From: Vogesella mureinivorans
GTDB lineage: Bacteria; Pseudomonadota; Gammaproteobacteria; Burkholderiales; Chromobacteriaceae
Assembly (NCBI RefSeq): GCF_007644035.1
Contig: NZ_VMTV02000165.1
Location: forward strand, 1 to 64,000
Direction of reading: 5' to 3'
Length of the DNA stretch: 64,000 nucleotides
Of this stretch, positions 35,810-45,412 are shown in pieces. Made by a program: the position numbers and the translations under genes. Numbering within the stretch: position 1 is the stretch's first letter; the number at the start of each line of letters is the position of its first letter. The notes beneath the pieces are model-generated. The model was not told the origin of the DNA and made no database searches. It worked only from the letters and a program-made list of their open reading frames with translations.

Positions 35810-37110
35810 AGGCGCTTGCCATATGGCGTCAGCCGGGTTATTGGGCGGTTCTGCTGGCCATAATCTTTCTGACCGTATCCAATATTTCCCATACGATCGC
35901 ACTGCGTTACGTGCTGCTGACTGTTTTTCTGGTGTGGGCTTTTGTCGAGAGACAGGTACTAGTGCGTACGCTATCCAGTTGGCAGGTACCAACCTTGCTG
36001 TTGGGGAGCTTTCTGCTGTATGCCCTGCTACACAGTGTGGTGCTATCCGGCTGGATGGCCACATCGTTGGCCGAATGGCGTAGTCAGCTACTGATGGGGG
36101 GGCTGTGGTTTATTGCTGGAACAGTACTGTTTAGCCGCCAACGCCCTTTGTCCATCATGGATTGCGTAGTGACTGCAGGGCTTTTGCTGGTGGCGGCGGA
36201 AGTGTTCATGGCGATGCGCTATTACTACCTGCACGGCTCGTGGCTTTACATGGATGTATTCACTACGGCGACCAAGCTTGAGTTCACGTTTTTTGTGAAC
36301 TTTGCCATGGCATTTGTGGCCGTGCTTGCCGGTTTTGGTAAGGGTAAGACTCGTTTCCCGCTGTGGTACCTGCTGGCAATTGGTGCCTTGATGTTTTTTG
36401 CCAGCTTCCACGCTGGCGCGCGCAATGGCTTGATCGGCCTGAGCTACTTGGTGCTGTCATTTACCTTCATTTATGTACTGACACATCGTCAGCAGCTATC
36501 TCGAGCACGGCTCGTGGTTTTGTTGTTGGTAGTGAGCATCGGGATGGTCGGTTTTGTATCCAAAGCTATCCAGAAAGATGCCCGTAATCAGATTTTTGTG
36601 CAGTCCGTTACGATGGGTTGGCAGGATCGCGATGGCTTGGGATGGCTGCGTATGGCGCCTTTCCCGTTGCTTGAAGATGGTCGGGCGGTAGATAGCTCTG
36701 CTTATGAACGTGTGGCGTGGATTCGTGCCGGTCTGGATCTGGTGGCTGAACGGCCTATGGGATACGGTTATGACAGGAGAGCATTTAGCCAGGCGCTGTT
36801 TTCTGTGGGTAAACCCAACCAGATTGGCCATAGCCATAGCGGTTTTATCGATATGGTGGTGGGGCTAGGCGTACCGGGTGTCCTGCTATGGTTATCCTTC
36901 TGCGTGAGTCTGATTGTGATCGGTTTGAAGGCTTTTGTTCTGCGTCGTGATGCTGCTGGCTTGGCATTGATGCTGGTAACTTGTGGCTTTCTTGGGCGCA
37001 TGGTGCTGGAGAGTGTCAGTAAAGATCATATGCTGCATATTTTCCTGTTTACCGTAGCGGCACTGCTTGCACAGATTTATCAGGGTCAGACTGGTAAGTC
37101 ACATGTCTAG
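35806..37110 (+). CDS. waaL: O-antigen ligase / Wzy_C-family membrane protein (WaaL-like)
   Basis: 434 residues with about 10-12 transmembrane segments. The Wzy_C region includes AGARNGLIGLSYLVLSF and a large periplasmic loop with RVAWIRAGLDLVAERPMGYG and HSHSGFIDMVVGLGVPGV (the His-containing stretch typical of WaaL). It would join O-antigen or another glycan to lipid A-core at the periplasmic face. Base composition is visibly lower in GC than its neighbours. ATGA overlap with the GT9 gene; 8-base overlap with the next. Confidence 0.82.
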   Translation: MKALAIWRQPGYWAVLLAIIFLTVSNISHTIALRYVLLTVFLVWAFVERQVLVRTLSSWQVPTLLLGSFLLYALLHSVVLSGWMATSLAEWRSQLLMGGLWFIAGTVLFSRQRPLSIMDCVVTAGLLLVAAEVFMAMRYYYLHGSWLYMDVFTTATKLEFTFFVNFAMAFVAVLAGFGKGKTRFPLWYLLAIGALMFFASFHAGARNGLIGLSYLVLSFTFIYVLTHRQQLSRARLVVLLLVVSIGMVGFVSKAIQKDARNQIFVQSVTMGWQDRDGLGWLRMAPFPLLEDGRAVDSSAYERVAWIRAGLDLVAERPMGYGYDRRAFSQALFSVGKPNQIGHSHSGFIDMVVGLGVPGVLLWLSFCVSLIVIGLKAFVLRRDAAGLALMLVTCGFLGRMVLESVSKDHMLHIFLFTVAALLAQIYQGQTGKSHV

Positions 37111-38206
37111 TCACGTTCTTTTCACCGAATCCTCCCCCAATGTCGGCGGGCAGGAACTGCAGCTGATGCAGCAAATGCGCCAGCTGGCCTTGCTGGGCTA
37201 CCAGCCGGTGCTGGCTTGCCGGCCTGGCAGCCGGGTGGCTGCTGTGGCGCAAGAGCAGGGTTTGCAGGTACTGCCGGTGCGTTTCCGTAACAGCGTGCAT
37301 TTGCCATCCATTGCCATTCTGCGGCGCTGGATCGCCACGTATCAGCCTCGGCTGGCCATTTGCCATAGCGGGCACGACAGCAACAACCTGGCCATGGCGG
37401 CGCGCCTGGTGCGCCATCGCCCTTTCCTGCTGCGCTCGCGTACCTATCAGCCGGGCAAGGCCTCGGCGTGGTCGTATAACCAGCTGGTGGATGCCACCAT
37501 GCTGCCCAGCCAGTATCTGCGCGATGCCCTGCTGCAGAACCCGGCTATCCGGGCTGAACGCTTGCACGTGGTGTACCCGGGTATCGACTTTGAGCGTATC
37601 GACCGCGATGCCCGCGCCGATTTGCCCCTGCCCGTGCAGCAGTGGCTGCACGAACACCCCGGCCCGCTGCTGGTGCAGGCGGCCATGCTGCGCGGCGAAA
37701 AGGGCCACCAGACGATCTTGCAGGCCATGGTCTTGCTGCGGGCACGTTGGCCGCACCTGCGCTATGTCATTGCGGGTGAAGGCCCGGAGCTTGCGCATTT
37801 GCAGTCAGAAATCACCCGTCTTGGCCTGGCAGACAATGTCTTGTTAGCCGGGATGGTGCAGCCGGTGGCGGCCTTGCTGGCCAGGGCCGACCTGGTGCTG
37901 ATGCCGTCCAGCTACGAGCCCCTGGGCATGTCGCAGATCGAAGCGCTGGGCCTGGGCGTGCCCGTACTGGCCAGCCGTACCGGCGGTATTCCCGAAACCA
38001 TTACCGACGGGCAAACCGGCTGCTTGCTGCCGCCGGGTGAGGTGCAGGCCTGGGCCGGCGCCATTGACCATGCCTTATTGCACCCCGACAAGATGCAAAG
38101 CCTGGCCCAGGCAGGTTGCCAGGACGTGCGCCACCGCTTTTCACCCCATACCAATACTGCCCGCCTGCTGGCGCTGGCAGGGTTGGCCGCTACTGCCGTG
38201 AAGTGA
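37103..38206 (+). CDS. Glycosyltransferase family 4
   Basis: 367 residues of GT-B fold. The N-terminal ESSPNVGGQELQLMQQM holds the Gly-rich loop. C-terminal donor-site motifs are VIAGEGPELAHLQ and PSSYEPLGMSQIEALGLG (EX7E), then ASRTGGIPETITDG. The start at 37103 overlaps the waaL stop by 8 bases. Sits between waaL and msbA, so a role in LPS core or O-chain is likely; sugar unknown. Confidence 0.85.
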   Translation: MSSHVLFTESSPNVGGQELQLMQQMRQLALLGYQPVLACRPGSRVAAVAQEQGLQVLPVRFRNSVHLPSIAILRRWIATYQPRLAICHSGHDSNNLAMAARLVRHRPFLLRSRTYQPGKASAWSYNQLVDATMLPSQYLRDALLQNPAIRAERLHVVYPGIDFERIDRDARADLPLPVQQWLHEHPGPLLVQAAMLRGEKGHQTILQAMVLLRARWPHLRYVIAGEGPELAHLQSEITRLGLADNVLLAGMVQPVAALLARADLVLMPSSYEPLGMSQIEALGLGVPVLASRTGGIPETITDGQTGCLLPPGEVQAWAGAIDHALLHPDKMQSLAQAGCQDVRHRFSPHTNTARLLALAGLAATAVK

Positions 38207-38208
38207 CC

Positions 38209-39954
38209 ATGAACGACTCATTCAAACATAGCTGGCGGGTGTATCGCCGGCTGCTCGCCTACATCCAGCGTTACTGGAAAGTACTGATCCTGTCGTTGGT
38301 TTCCATGACCATCGCCGCGTTGACCGAGGCGGCGTTTGCCCGCCTGCTCAAACCGCTGATCGATGGCGGCTTTGTCAGCAAAGACCCGGACACCATCCGC
38401 TGGGTGCCGCTGGCCATCATCGGTGTATTCATGCTGCGTGGCCTCACCAGCTTTATCAATGAATACACGGCCAGCTGGCTGACTGGCCGCCTGGTGCAGA
38501 CCCTGCGTGAGGAGATGTTTGCCAAGCTTTTGCGCCTGCCGGTGAGCTTTTACGACGAAAGCCAGTCCGGGCGGCTGATTTCGCGTATTGCCAACGACGT
38601 GAACCAGGTGACCGAGGCGGGTTTCAATGTGATCACCGTGGCGGTAAAAGACGGCGTCACCACGCTGGGTTTGCTGGCATTGCTGCTGTATACCGATTGG
38701 CAGCTCACGCTGATCTGCTTTGTGGTGATGCCTGCCGTTACCGCCTGCATGCATTTTGTCGGCAAGCGCCTGCGTGGCCTGGCGCGGGAAAACCAGCTGC
38801 GTATGGCCCAGATGACCCAGGTGGTGAGCGAGAGCATCGATTGCCAGAAAGTGGTCAAGATCTACGGTGGCGAAAGCTACGAGATCGGCCGCTTTCACGA
38901 GGCCGCCGATGCGCTGCGCCGTAATCAGGTCAAGCAAAGCGCGGCCAGCTCGGCCAATACGGGTGTGACCCAGCTGATGATTGCCTGCGCGCTGGCTGCC
39001 ATCCTGTATTTCGCCGCGCTGCGTGCACAGCATGGTGATTTCAGTGCGGGCGACTTCATGTCTTTCCTTACGGCCATGATGCTGCTGTTCGCGCCGATCA
39101 AGCGCATCACCGGTATCTCGCAGGCGCTGCAGCGTGGTCTGGCTGCCGCCGAGACCATTTTCCAGTTTCTGGATGAGCCGGAAGAGAAAAACACCGGTGC
39201 GGCCATGTTGCACAAGACCCGTGGCGAACTGGAGATCGTTAACCTGTCGTTTAGCTACCCGGGGGTAGAGAAGCGCGCCTTGCAGCAGATCAATCTGGCC
39301 ATTCGTGCCGGTGAAACTGTCGCATTGGTGGGCTCGTCCGGCTCGGGCAAAACCACGCTGGCTAGCCTGGTGCCGCGTTTTTACGAGCCAGAAAGCGGCC
39401 AGCTGTTGCTGGATGGCAAGCCACTGGCAGACTACGCTCTGCCGGCGCTGCGTCAGCAGATAGCACTGGTGAGCCAGGACGTGGTGCTGTTTAACGATAC
39501 CGTGGCGGCCAACATTGCCTACGGTGCCTTGAATCAGGTAAGCCGCGAGCAGGTTATCGAGGCGGCGCGTGCGGCCAACGCGCTGGACTTTATCGAGGCG
39601 CTACCACAAGGCTTTGATACCGAAATCGGTGAAAACGGCACCCGTCTGTCGGGTGGACAGCGCCAGCGTCTGGCCATTGCACGTGCCCTGTTAAAAAATG
39701 CACCGTTACTGATTCTGGATGAGGCGACTTCTGCACTGGATACCGAGTCCGAGCGCCTGGTGCAGGCGGCACTGGATAACCTGATGAAGAACCGCACCAC
39801 GCTGGTGATTGCGCATCGTCTGTCTACGATTGAGCAAGCCGACCGTATCGTGGTGATGCATCAGGGCGAGATCGTCGAGACCGGTACCCATCAATCGCTG
39901 CTGGCAGCCGAAGGTTTTTACGCCAGGCTACACAGCATGCAATTTACGGAATAG
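38209..39954 (+). CDS. msbA: Lipid A export ABC transporter MsbA
   Basis: 581 residues, the size of E. coli MsbA (582). Six TM segments in the first ~320 residues are fused to an ATPase with Walker A GSSGSGKTT, Q-loop ALVSQDVVLF, signature RLSGGQRQRLAIARAL and Walker B LLILDEATSALD. It flips core-lipid A across the inner membrane. I start at ATG 38209 (MNDSFKHSW), 3 bases after the upstream stop; the frame is open further but not homologous. It closes the LPS operon and is followed by a terminator. Confidence 0.94.
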   Translation: MNDSFKHSWRVYRRLLAYIQRYWKVLILSLVSMTIAALTEAAFARLLKPLIDGGFVSKDPDTIRWVPLAIIGVFMLRGLTSFINEYTASWLTGRLVQTLREEMFAKLLRLPVSFYDESQSGRLISRIANDVNQVTEAGFNVITVAVKDGVTTLGLLALLLYTDWQLTLICFVVMPAVTACMHFVGKRLRGLARENQLRMAQMTQVVSESIDCQKVVKIYGGESYEIGRFHEAADALRRNQVKQSAASSANTGVTQLMIACALAAILYFAALRAQHGDFSAGDFMSFLTAMMLLFAPIKRITGISQALQRGLAAAETIFQFLDEPEEKNTGAAMLHKTRGELEIVNLSFSYPGVEKRALQQINLAIRAGETVALVGSSGSGKTTLASLVPRFYEPESGQLLLDGKPLADYALPALRQQIALVSQDVVLFNDTVAANIAYGALNQVSREQVIEAARAANALDFIEALPQGFDTEIGENGTRLSGGQRQRLAIARALLKNAPLLILDEATSALDTESERLVQAALDNLMKNRTTLVIAHRLSTIEQADRIVVMHQGEIVETGTHQSLLAAEGFYARLHSMQFTE

Positions 39955-39971
39955 CCGATACTGGGCAGACC

Positions 39972-39999
39972 AAACCGCAGCCGGGTGCTGCGGTTTTTT
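39972..39999 (+). terminator. Terminator of the LPS/msbA operon
   Basis: AAACCGCAG with CTGCGGTTT around CCGGGTG, followed by six T residues. The remaining ~180 bases to the pilin genes are AT-rich and contain TTGACA at 40088-40093 without a convincing -10 box at the usual spacing. Confidence 0.85.
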
Positions 40000-40181
40000 A
40001 TTTTGGGCATGGATTATTGAATAGTCGGTGCTGCTTGAACCACTTTCATGAATAGATACAGTCGGTGTACCGCTGCTGAAAAATACATTGACATGGATAA
40101 AAGTGCTTTCCTAAGCTGCCACATCTCATTCATCCTGCATCACAGCCACACTTGTGCTGCCGGGTTGGCGCGGGGGGGAAG

Positions 40182-40721
40182 ATGTCTCGGACACAACACG
40201 GAATAGGCTTGCTGGAGCTACTGCTGGTGATGGCCTTGCTGCTATTGCTATGGACTTGGTCGGCCGCCCCGTATGCGCGTTTCCAGGAGCAGCAAGCCGT
40301 CGATACGCAGCTATCGCGCATTGCATCCGGCTTGATGCGGGTGCGCAGCGAAGCGATTACCCGCAATGCCTCGGTGCATATCTGCATCGGCAATTTGAAA
40401 TCAAACCTGGATATCCAGGGCTGCCAGCAAGTCGCTATGGAAGCAAATGGCTACCCTTTGTCCGAGGGCATCCTGTTCTTCATCGATAGTGCTGGCGGCA
40501 GGCCGGGCTTGTACGACAGCAAGGAAGCCATGGATGTACTGACGTTACCGCCTGGTATGCGCCTGCAGTTGTTCAGCAGCGTCCCCAGCTACCGTATACA
40601 GCCCAGCGGCGTGCTGTCTGCCCATGGTGGCGTCAGCTATACCGCTCGTGGCCTGGGGAGTGGTTTGTGCCGGCGTTTGCAGGTCAGTGCGACGGGCTTT
40701 CGCAAGCTGAGTGACTGCTGA
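40182..40721 (+). CDS. fimT: FimT/GspH-type pseudopilin (minor type IV pilin)
   Basis: 179 residues. A class III prepilin leader ends HG, then IGLLELLLVMALLLLLW: cleavage after Gly, Glu at +5 and a hydrophobic alpha1 helix. The globular part has a Cys pair (CIGNL and QGCQQ) and C-terminal CRRLQVSATGFRKLSDC. FimT of Legionella binds DNA through a basic C-terminal GRxR motif; here the equivalent region is basic (RR, GFRK) but not an exact match. ATG at 40182 with a G-rich/GGAAG ribosome site; it overlaps the next pilin by 1 base. Confidence 0.85.
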   Translation: MSRTQHGIGLLELLLVMALLLLLWTWSAAPYARFQEQQAVDTQLSRIASGLMRVRSEAITRNASVHICIGNLKSNLDIQGCQQVAMEANGYPLSEGILFFIDSAGGRPGLYDSKEAMDVLTLPPGMRLQLFSSVPSYRIQPSGVLSAHGGVSYTARGLGSGLCRRLQVSATGFRKLSDC

Positions 40722-41137
40722 TGGCCAGCCGCGGCTTTACGCTGCTGGAGATGATGGTGGCACTGGCGATCGCCACCATTCTGACCATGTTGGCCGCATG
40801 GCGTTATCAGGCCGAGCAAGAGCGTGCAGCCCAGGCTGCCGTGGCAGCACTACTTCACCACAATGCCGTGTTCATGGAGCAATACTACAGCCAGCATGGC
40901 CGTTACAAAGAAACGGCGGCAAGCTGGCCTGGTTTGCCGCATACGCAGTACCCGGCACAGGGTACTGCGCGTTATAGGTTGGCTTTTGCTTCTGCCGCAC
41001 GCAATACAGACAATGGCTATTTTGTCTTGCGGGCCACAGCGGAGGATGAGCAGCTGGGCTATGTCGAGCTGACGCAGACCGGCATCATGAAATACTGCGT
41101 ACCCGATGGCAGCAAAGAACGCTGCCGTTTGGCCTAG
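40721..41137 (+). CDS. PilE/ComP-like minor type IV pilin
   Basis: 138 residues. Short leader MASRG, then FTLLEMMVALAIATILTML with Glu at +5. The globular domain includes FMEQYYSQHGRYKETAASWP (PilE-like) and a C-terminal Cys loop CVPDGSKERC typical of the pilin D-region. Size and form match minor pilins such as PilE/PilV/ComP. ComP is the DNA-uptake-sequence receptor in Neisseria, so this is a candidate but not a proven equivalent. TGATG overlap with fimT. It ends 1 base from the convergent TPR gene with no terminator visible. Confidence 0.85.
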   Translation: MASRGFTLLEMMVALAIATILTMLAAWRYQAEQERAAQAAVAALLHHNAVFMEQYYSQHGRYKETAASWPGLPHTQYPAQGTARYRLAFASAARNTDNGYFVLRATAEDEQLGYVELTQTGIMKYCVPDGSKERCRLA

Positions 41138-41138
41138 C

Positions 41139-41525
41139 TCAGGCCTGGTACATGAACAGGGGTTCGTAAGGGGCCAGCTCCTGCCCTGCAGTACAGATGG
41201 TATGCCAGGATGGTTGGCCGGAAAGCTGAGGGGCCAGCTCTCTTGCCAGCTTGCAATAGCCTGGAATGTCACGCAGGTAGGCTAGTGTCTGCAGTAGCAG
41301 CATCTTGGCCTCCAGGTTATCCGGCTCGCAGCGCAATGTATGGCTTAGCACCTGAAATGCTTCGCGGCGCTTACCGTAGGCCAGGAAAACTTCGGCTTCC
41401 CCGATAGGGTCGATCAGCCTTTCGCGTGGCGGCACATAGCGCCACGGGCTGAGACGGTGGCTGAGCAGGCCACATTCCTGGCTGGTCTGCACTTTATCGG
41501 CGAGTATTTTGGCAAGGCCTAACAT
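41139..41525 (-). CDS. FimV C-terminal-like / TPR small protein
   Basis: 128 residues without signal peptide. Residues ~38-100 (DPIGEAEVFLAYGKRREAFQ and a following helix pair) resemble the TPR-like C-terminal domain of FimV/HubP, a polar hub linked to type IV pili. AGGAGA precedes the ATG at 41525. It lies between the pilin pair and aroB, downstream of the pilMNOPQ-aroKB run and on the same strand, which supports a pilus-related role. The assignment rests on pattern only. Confidence 0.6.
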   Translation of the reverse strand: MLGLAKILADKVQTSQECGLLSHRLSPWRYVPPRERLIDPIGEAEVFLAYGKRREAFQVLSHTLRCEPDNLEAKMLLLQTLAYLRDIPGYCKLARELAPQLSGQPSWHTICTAGQELAPYEPLFMYQA

Positions 41526-41609
41526 AGCAATCTCCTGAGCGAGTGTTGCTATTGTCCAGCCTTCTATCCGCGCTGCCTATTCGTAGAAATTCGTAGTATC
41601 CGTACGGTG

Positions 41610-42695
41610 CTATTCGGCGATGAAGCGGCTGTGCAGGGTGGCGTGCAGTACCGTATCTGGTAGCGTTGCGACAATGGCATGGCCCAGTTCGCGCATCAGC
41701 ACGAAGCGGATGGCGCCATCGCTCACTTTTTTGTCATGGCTCATGTGCTCCAGCCATTCGCCATAACCCAGGTTGGGGCTGACGGTGGGTAAGCCAGCGG
41801 CATGCAGCAAGGCTTCGATGCGGCCAACATCGGCATCGCTCAGATAACCTAGCTGGCGGGAGGCTTCTGCTGCCAGCATCATGCCCGCTGCTACGGCCTC
41901 GCCGTGCAGCCAGGTACCAAACCCCAGCCCGGCTTCGATGGCATGGCCAAAGGTATGGCCCAGGTTCAGTAGCGCCCTGACACCGCTTTCGCGCTCGTCC
42001 TGGCTCACGATATCGGCTTTCATGGCACAGCAGCGCCGTACCGCCTCGGCCAGCACGGTTTTGTCTTTGGCGCGTAGCGCCGGCATATTGTCTTCCAGCC
42101 AGCCAATAAAGCTGGCATCGCCCAGCAGGCCGTACTTGATCACTTCGGCCAGGCCAGCCGACAGCTCGCGCTCCGGCAGGGTGTCCAGCAGCATCATGTC
42201 CGCGATAACGGCTTTGGGCTGGTAGAACGCACCAATCATGTTTTTGCCAAGCGGGTGGTTGATGGCTGTTTTGCCACCGACAGAGGAATCTACCTGCGAC
42301 AGCAGGGTAGTCGGTACCTGGATAAACGGTACGCCACGCTGGTAGCTGGCCGCAGCAAACCCCACCATATCGCCAATCACGCCACCGCCCAGGGCAATCA
42401 GGGTGGTGCTGCGCTCGCATTTATGGCGCAGCAAGGCGTCAAAAATCAGGTTCAGGGTTTCCCAGGTTTTGAAGTCTTCGCCATCGGGCAGGGTGACGGT
42501 GAGAATGCTGACACCGTGCTGTTCCAGTGCGGCTTTGAGTGGTGCCAGATAGAGCGGCGCCACGGTGGTATTGCTGATGATCACGGCTTTTTTCTGCTTC
42601 AGATGGGGCAAGAGCAGCTCGGCATTACCCAGGATGTGCTGGCCGATATAGATGGGGTAGCGTGTGTCTGGCAGGGTGAGATTTAGCGTGATCAT
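41610..42695 (-). CDS. aroB: 3-dehydroquinate synthase
   Basis: 361 residues, the normal size. Converts DAHP to 3-dehydroquinate, second step of the shikimate pathway, using NAD and a divalent metal. Seen: [27 protein letters not shown] (NAD binding), [20 protein letters not shown] and the metal ligands in [12 protein letters not shown] and [10 protein letters not shown]. It lies 5 bases after aroK on the same strand, the usual order after pilQ. Confidence 0.96.
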   Translation of the reverse strand: MITLNLTLPDTRYPIYIGQHILGNAELLLPHLKQKKAVIISNTTVAPLYLAPLKAALEQHGVSILTVTLPDGEDFKTWETLNLIFDALLRHKCERSTTLIALGGGVIGDMVGFAAASYQRGVPFIQVPTTLLSQVDSSVGGKTAINHPLGKNMIGAFYQPKAVIADMMLLDTLPERELSAGLAEVIKYGLLGDASFIGWLEDNMPALRAKDKTVLAEAVRRCCAMKADIVSQDERESGVRALLNLGHTFGHAIEAGLGFGTWLHGEAVAAGMMLAAEASRQLGYLSDADVGRIEALLHAAGLPTVSPNLGYGEWLEHMSHDKKVSDGAIRFVLMRELGHAIVATLPDTVLHATLHSRFIAE

Positions 42696-42700
42696 GGCGT

Positions 42701-43261
42701 TTAGCGGGGTTTGCTTTGAAGGGATAACAGCCGTTGTTCCAGCCGGTGAATCAGCACGTTCACATTCTGGTGCGAGGTGTCTATCACGATGTCGGCAATT
42801 TCACGGTACAGCGGGTCGCGTACGGCAAACAGCTCTTCCAGCTTGCTGCGCGGGTCGGCAGTTTGTAGCAGAGGGCGGCTCTTGTCGTGCTGAGTGCGTG
42901 CCAGGATGTCATCGATCTGGGCGCGCAGGTAGATCACCGTGCCGTGCTTGCGTAGTGCCTGGCGGTTTTCCGGCGCCAGGATGGCGCCGCCGCCGGTGGC
43001 CAGCACAATGCCTTGCTGCTGGCATAGCTCGGCGATGGTATCGCGTTCGCGCTCGCGGAATTTCGGCTCACCCTCGATATCGAAAATCGTGGTGATACGC
43101 ACGCCTGTACGACGCTCGATTTCATGGTCCGAGTCGTAGAAGGTTTTGCCCGTATGCCTTGCCAGTGTGCGGCCAACCGTGGTTTTGCCGGAGCCCATCA
43201 GGCCCACCAGAAAAAAATTGCCTGCCAGTTCCATGGCAGGCATTGTATCGGATGACTTCAT
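42701..43261 (-). CDS. aroK: Shikimate kinase
   Basis: 186 residues. Walker [13 protein letters not shown], shikimate-binding FYDSDHEIE and the GGGAIL block are present. Phosphorylates shikimate with ATP. The ATG at 43261 has no clear Shine-Dalgarno; Met7 or Met10 ([11 protein letters not shown]) would match many relatives better, so the start is uncertain by up to 27 bases. It lies 15 bases after pilQ without a terminator, continuing the pil operon. A 10-mer repeat encodes VGRT at the Walker motif. Confidence 0.93.
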   Translation of the reverse strand: MKSSDTMPAMELAGNFFLVGLMGSGKTTVGRTLARHTGKTFYDSDHEIERRTGVRITTIFDIEGEPKFRERERDTIAELCQQQGIVLATGGGAILAPENRQALRKHGTVIYLRAQIDDILARTQHDKSRPLLQTADPRSKLEELFAVRDPLYREIADIVIDTSHQNVNVLIHRLEQRLLSLQSKPR

Positions 43262-43276
43262 AACGTGTCTGCTAGC

Positions 43277-45412
43277 TTAGCGGCTGATGAACTCATTCTC
43301 CACGATACGTGGCGTGATGAAAACCAGCAGTTCGCGGCGGTTATTGGTATTGGAACTGTTGCGGAACAATGCACCGACCACAGGCAGGTCACCCAGCAGG
43401 GGCACACGGTTTTCTACCGTGTTTTGTTCCTGGATATAAATGCCACCAATCACCACGGTGCCGCCATTTTCTACGCGTACTTCGGTGTCCACGGTCTTGT
43501 TATCGATAGCCGGGTTTTCACCCACTTTCAGCTTGGTGTTGGGGGTGTCTTTGGTGATATTCAGCTTCAGGACAATATCGTCCTCTGGTGTTACCTGCGG
43601 GGTAACGGACAGGCTCAGGTTGGCTTTCTTGAAGGTGGTGGACGATTTGCCGTTGTCGTCTACGGTCTGGTAGGGGATTTCCGTCCCTTCCGTGATGGTG
43701 GCTTTGGTGCGGTCCGCGGTGAGAATACGCGGGCTGGATACCACCTTGCCGCGGTCTTCTGCCTGCATGGCGGACAGCTCCAGGCCGATAATCGAGCTGG
43801 CCCCCTTGAAAATGGCCGCAATCGAGGCACCAGACAGCGACGATGGCAGGCTCACGTTCGGGTTGAAAGTTACGTCGCCGCCAGGAATGCCGCCAATAGG
43901 CACGGTACCGCCATTGGCCAGCGAGCCGACCGAGGTATCGCCACCGGCACGGGTGTATTGCAGGCGTACGCCCAGGTCACGCTGGAAGTTGTCTTTTGCC
44001 TCGACAATACGCGCCTCGATCAGCACCTGGCGTAGTGGCATGTCCAGTGTCTGAATCACCTTGCGGATTTCTTCTATGACGGAGATACGCTCGCGGATGA
44101 TGATCTTGTTGGAGCGCGGGTCAACCAGAATGGCTGCCTTGGTGCTGTTACTGCTGCTACCGCCTTGTGCCGAGGTGCTGCTTTCGCTGTAGAAACCGGC
44201 CAGGTCTTTCAGCGCCTCGCGAATCTCTTCGGCAGCGCGGTATTTGATCTGGAAGGTTTCGGTAATGATGGGCTCGTTGGTGGTGCGCTGTTTTTGCGAT
44301 TCGGCGGCCTGGCGCTCGATGGCCAGCAGCTCTTCACGCGGGGCGATGCGTACCACGTTGCCGACCTGGCGTTTTTCCAGGTTTTTTTGTGCCAGGATCA
44401 AGTCCAGTGCCTGGTCCCAGGGAACGTCTTTCAGGCGCAGTGTCAGCGTGCCGTTGACCGAGTCGCTGGTGATGATGTTCATGCCGGTAAATTCGGCAAT
44501 GACTTGCAGCAGGGAGCGTACTTCCACGTTCTGGAAGTTCAGCGACAGTTTCTCCCCTTTATAGTTGGCCTTGCCTTGTGCCAGCAGTGCGGCTTCTACC
44601 TCTTCGGCCGAGCTCTTGCGTACTTCTACCACCAGGCGTTTGTCGGTCTGGTAAGAGGAGTAAGCCCAGTCGCCTTCGGATTGCACGGTGATACGGCTGC
44701 CGCTGCCTTGGTTGGTGGCATCGATACGGCGTGCCGGGGTGGCAAAGTCGGTCACATCCAGGCGGCGCTCCAGGTGGCGCGGTACTTTCACGCCAGCCAG
44801 GTCGATAACGACGGACTTGCCTTCGCGCTTGATATCTACCGGTGTGCTGGCACTGTTCAGGTCGATCAGGATGCGCGCTTCGCCATTGTCGCCCCGTTTG
44901 AAATCAACATTTTGCACCACGCCATTCGGCGCCATGGCGTGCGGGGCGGCTGCCACGACAGGGGGCAAAATCTCGGTCGGGGTTTCGGTGCGGCCAACTA
45001 TCGGGTTTTGCTGGCTGGCGTGACTGGGGCCATTCAGGGTGATCAGCAGTTTGTTGTCCTGCATCGCGCTGGTGTACGCGGTGGATTTGCTCAGGTTCAG
45101 CACCAGGCGTGCCTTGCCCTGGCCTTCTACCAGGGTGGCCGTGTTAAGCAGGCTGGCCGCAAATGGCAGCTGGCTTTTACCGGTGAGGTTGCGTGTGTCG
45201 GGGAAGTCGAAGGCGACGCGTGGCGGGTTCGAAATGGCAAAACTATTGGGCGCGGCAGGCAGGGCGGTATTGAAGGTCAGCGCCAGTACTTGCTGGTCCT
45301 GGCTGTTCTTGATCAGCTCGATACCGGTAATACCATTGGCCGCCCACGCTGCCTGGGTCAGGCCGGCAAGCAACATGGCACAAGCGAGGTGCGTCAGGGT
45401 CATTGTTTTCAT
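43277..45412 (-). CDS. pilQ: Type IV pilus secretin PilQ
   Basis: 711 residues. Signal peptide about 1-24 (cleavage after AWA), two AMIN-type domains (about 25-270), an STN/N0 domain (about 300-370), N1 and the secretin barrel domain with VLIEARIVEAKDNFQRDLGV and IPYQTVDDNG. It ends ELLVFITPRIVENEF. It forms the outer-membrane channel for pilus extension and DNA uptake. I use the start at 45412 (MKTMTLTHLA), with AAGGA upstream and an ATGA overlap with pilP. Confidence 0.95.
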   Translation of the reverse strand: MKTMTLTHLACAMLLAGLTQAAWAANGITGIELIKNSQDQQVLALTFNTALPAAPNSFAISNPPRVAFDFPDTRNLTGKSQLPFAASLLNTATLVEGQGKARLVLNLSKSTAYTSAMQDNKLLITLNGPSHASQQNPIVGRTETPTEILPPVVAAAPHAMAPNGVVQNVDFKRGDNGEARILIDLNSASTPVDIKREGKSVVIDLAGVKVPRHLERRLDVTDFATPARRIDATNQGSGSRITVQSEGDWAYSSYQTDKRLVVEVRKSSAEEVEAALLAQGKANYKGEKLSLNFQNVEVRSLLQVIAEFTGMNIITSDSVNGTLTLRLKDVPWDQALDLILAQKNLEKRQVGNVVRIAPREELLAIERQAAESQKQRTTNEPIITETFQIKYRAAEEIREALKDLAGFYSESSTSAQGGSSSNSTKAAILVDPRSNKIIIRERISVIEEIRKVIQTLDMPLRQVLIEARIVEAKDNFQRDLGVRLQYTRAGGDTSVGSLANGGTVPIGGIPGGDVTFNPNVSLPSSLSGASIAAIFKGASSIIGLELSAMQAEDRGKVVSSPRILTADRTKATITEGTEIPYQTVDDNGKSSTTFKKANLSLSVTPQVTPEDDIVLKLNITKDTPNTKLKVGENPAIDNKTVDTEVRVENGGTVVIGGIYIQEQNTVENRVPLLGDLPVVGALFRNSSNTNNRRELLVFITPRIVENEFISR

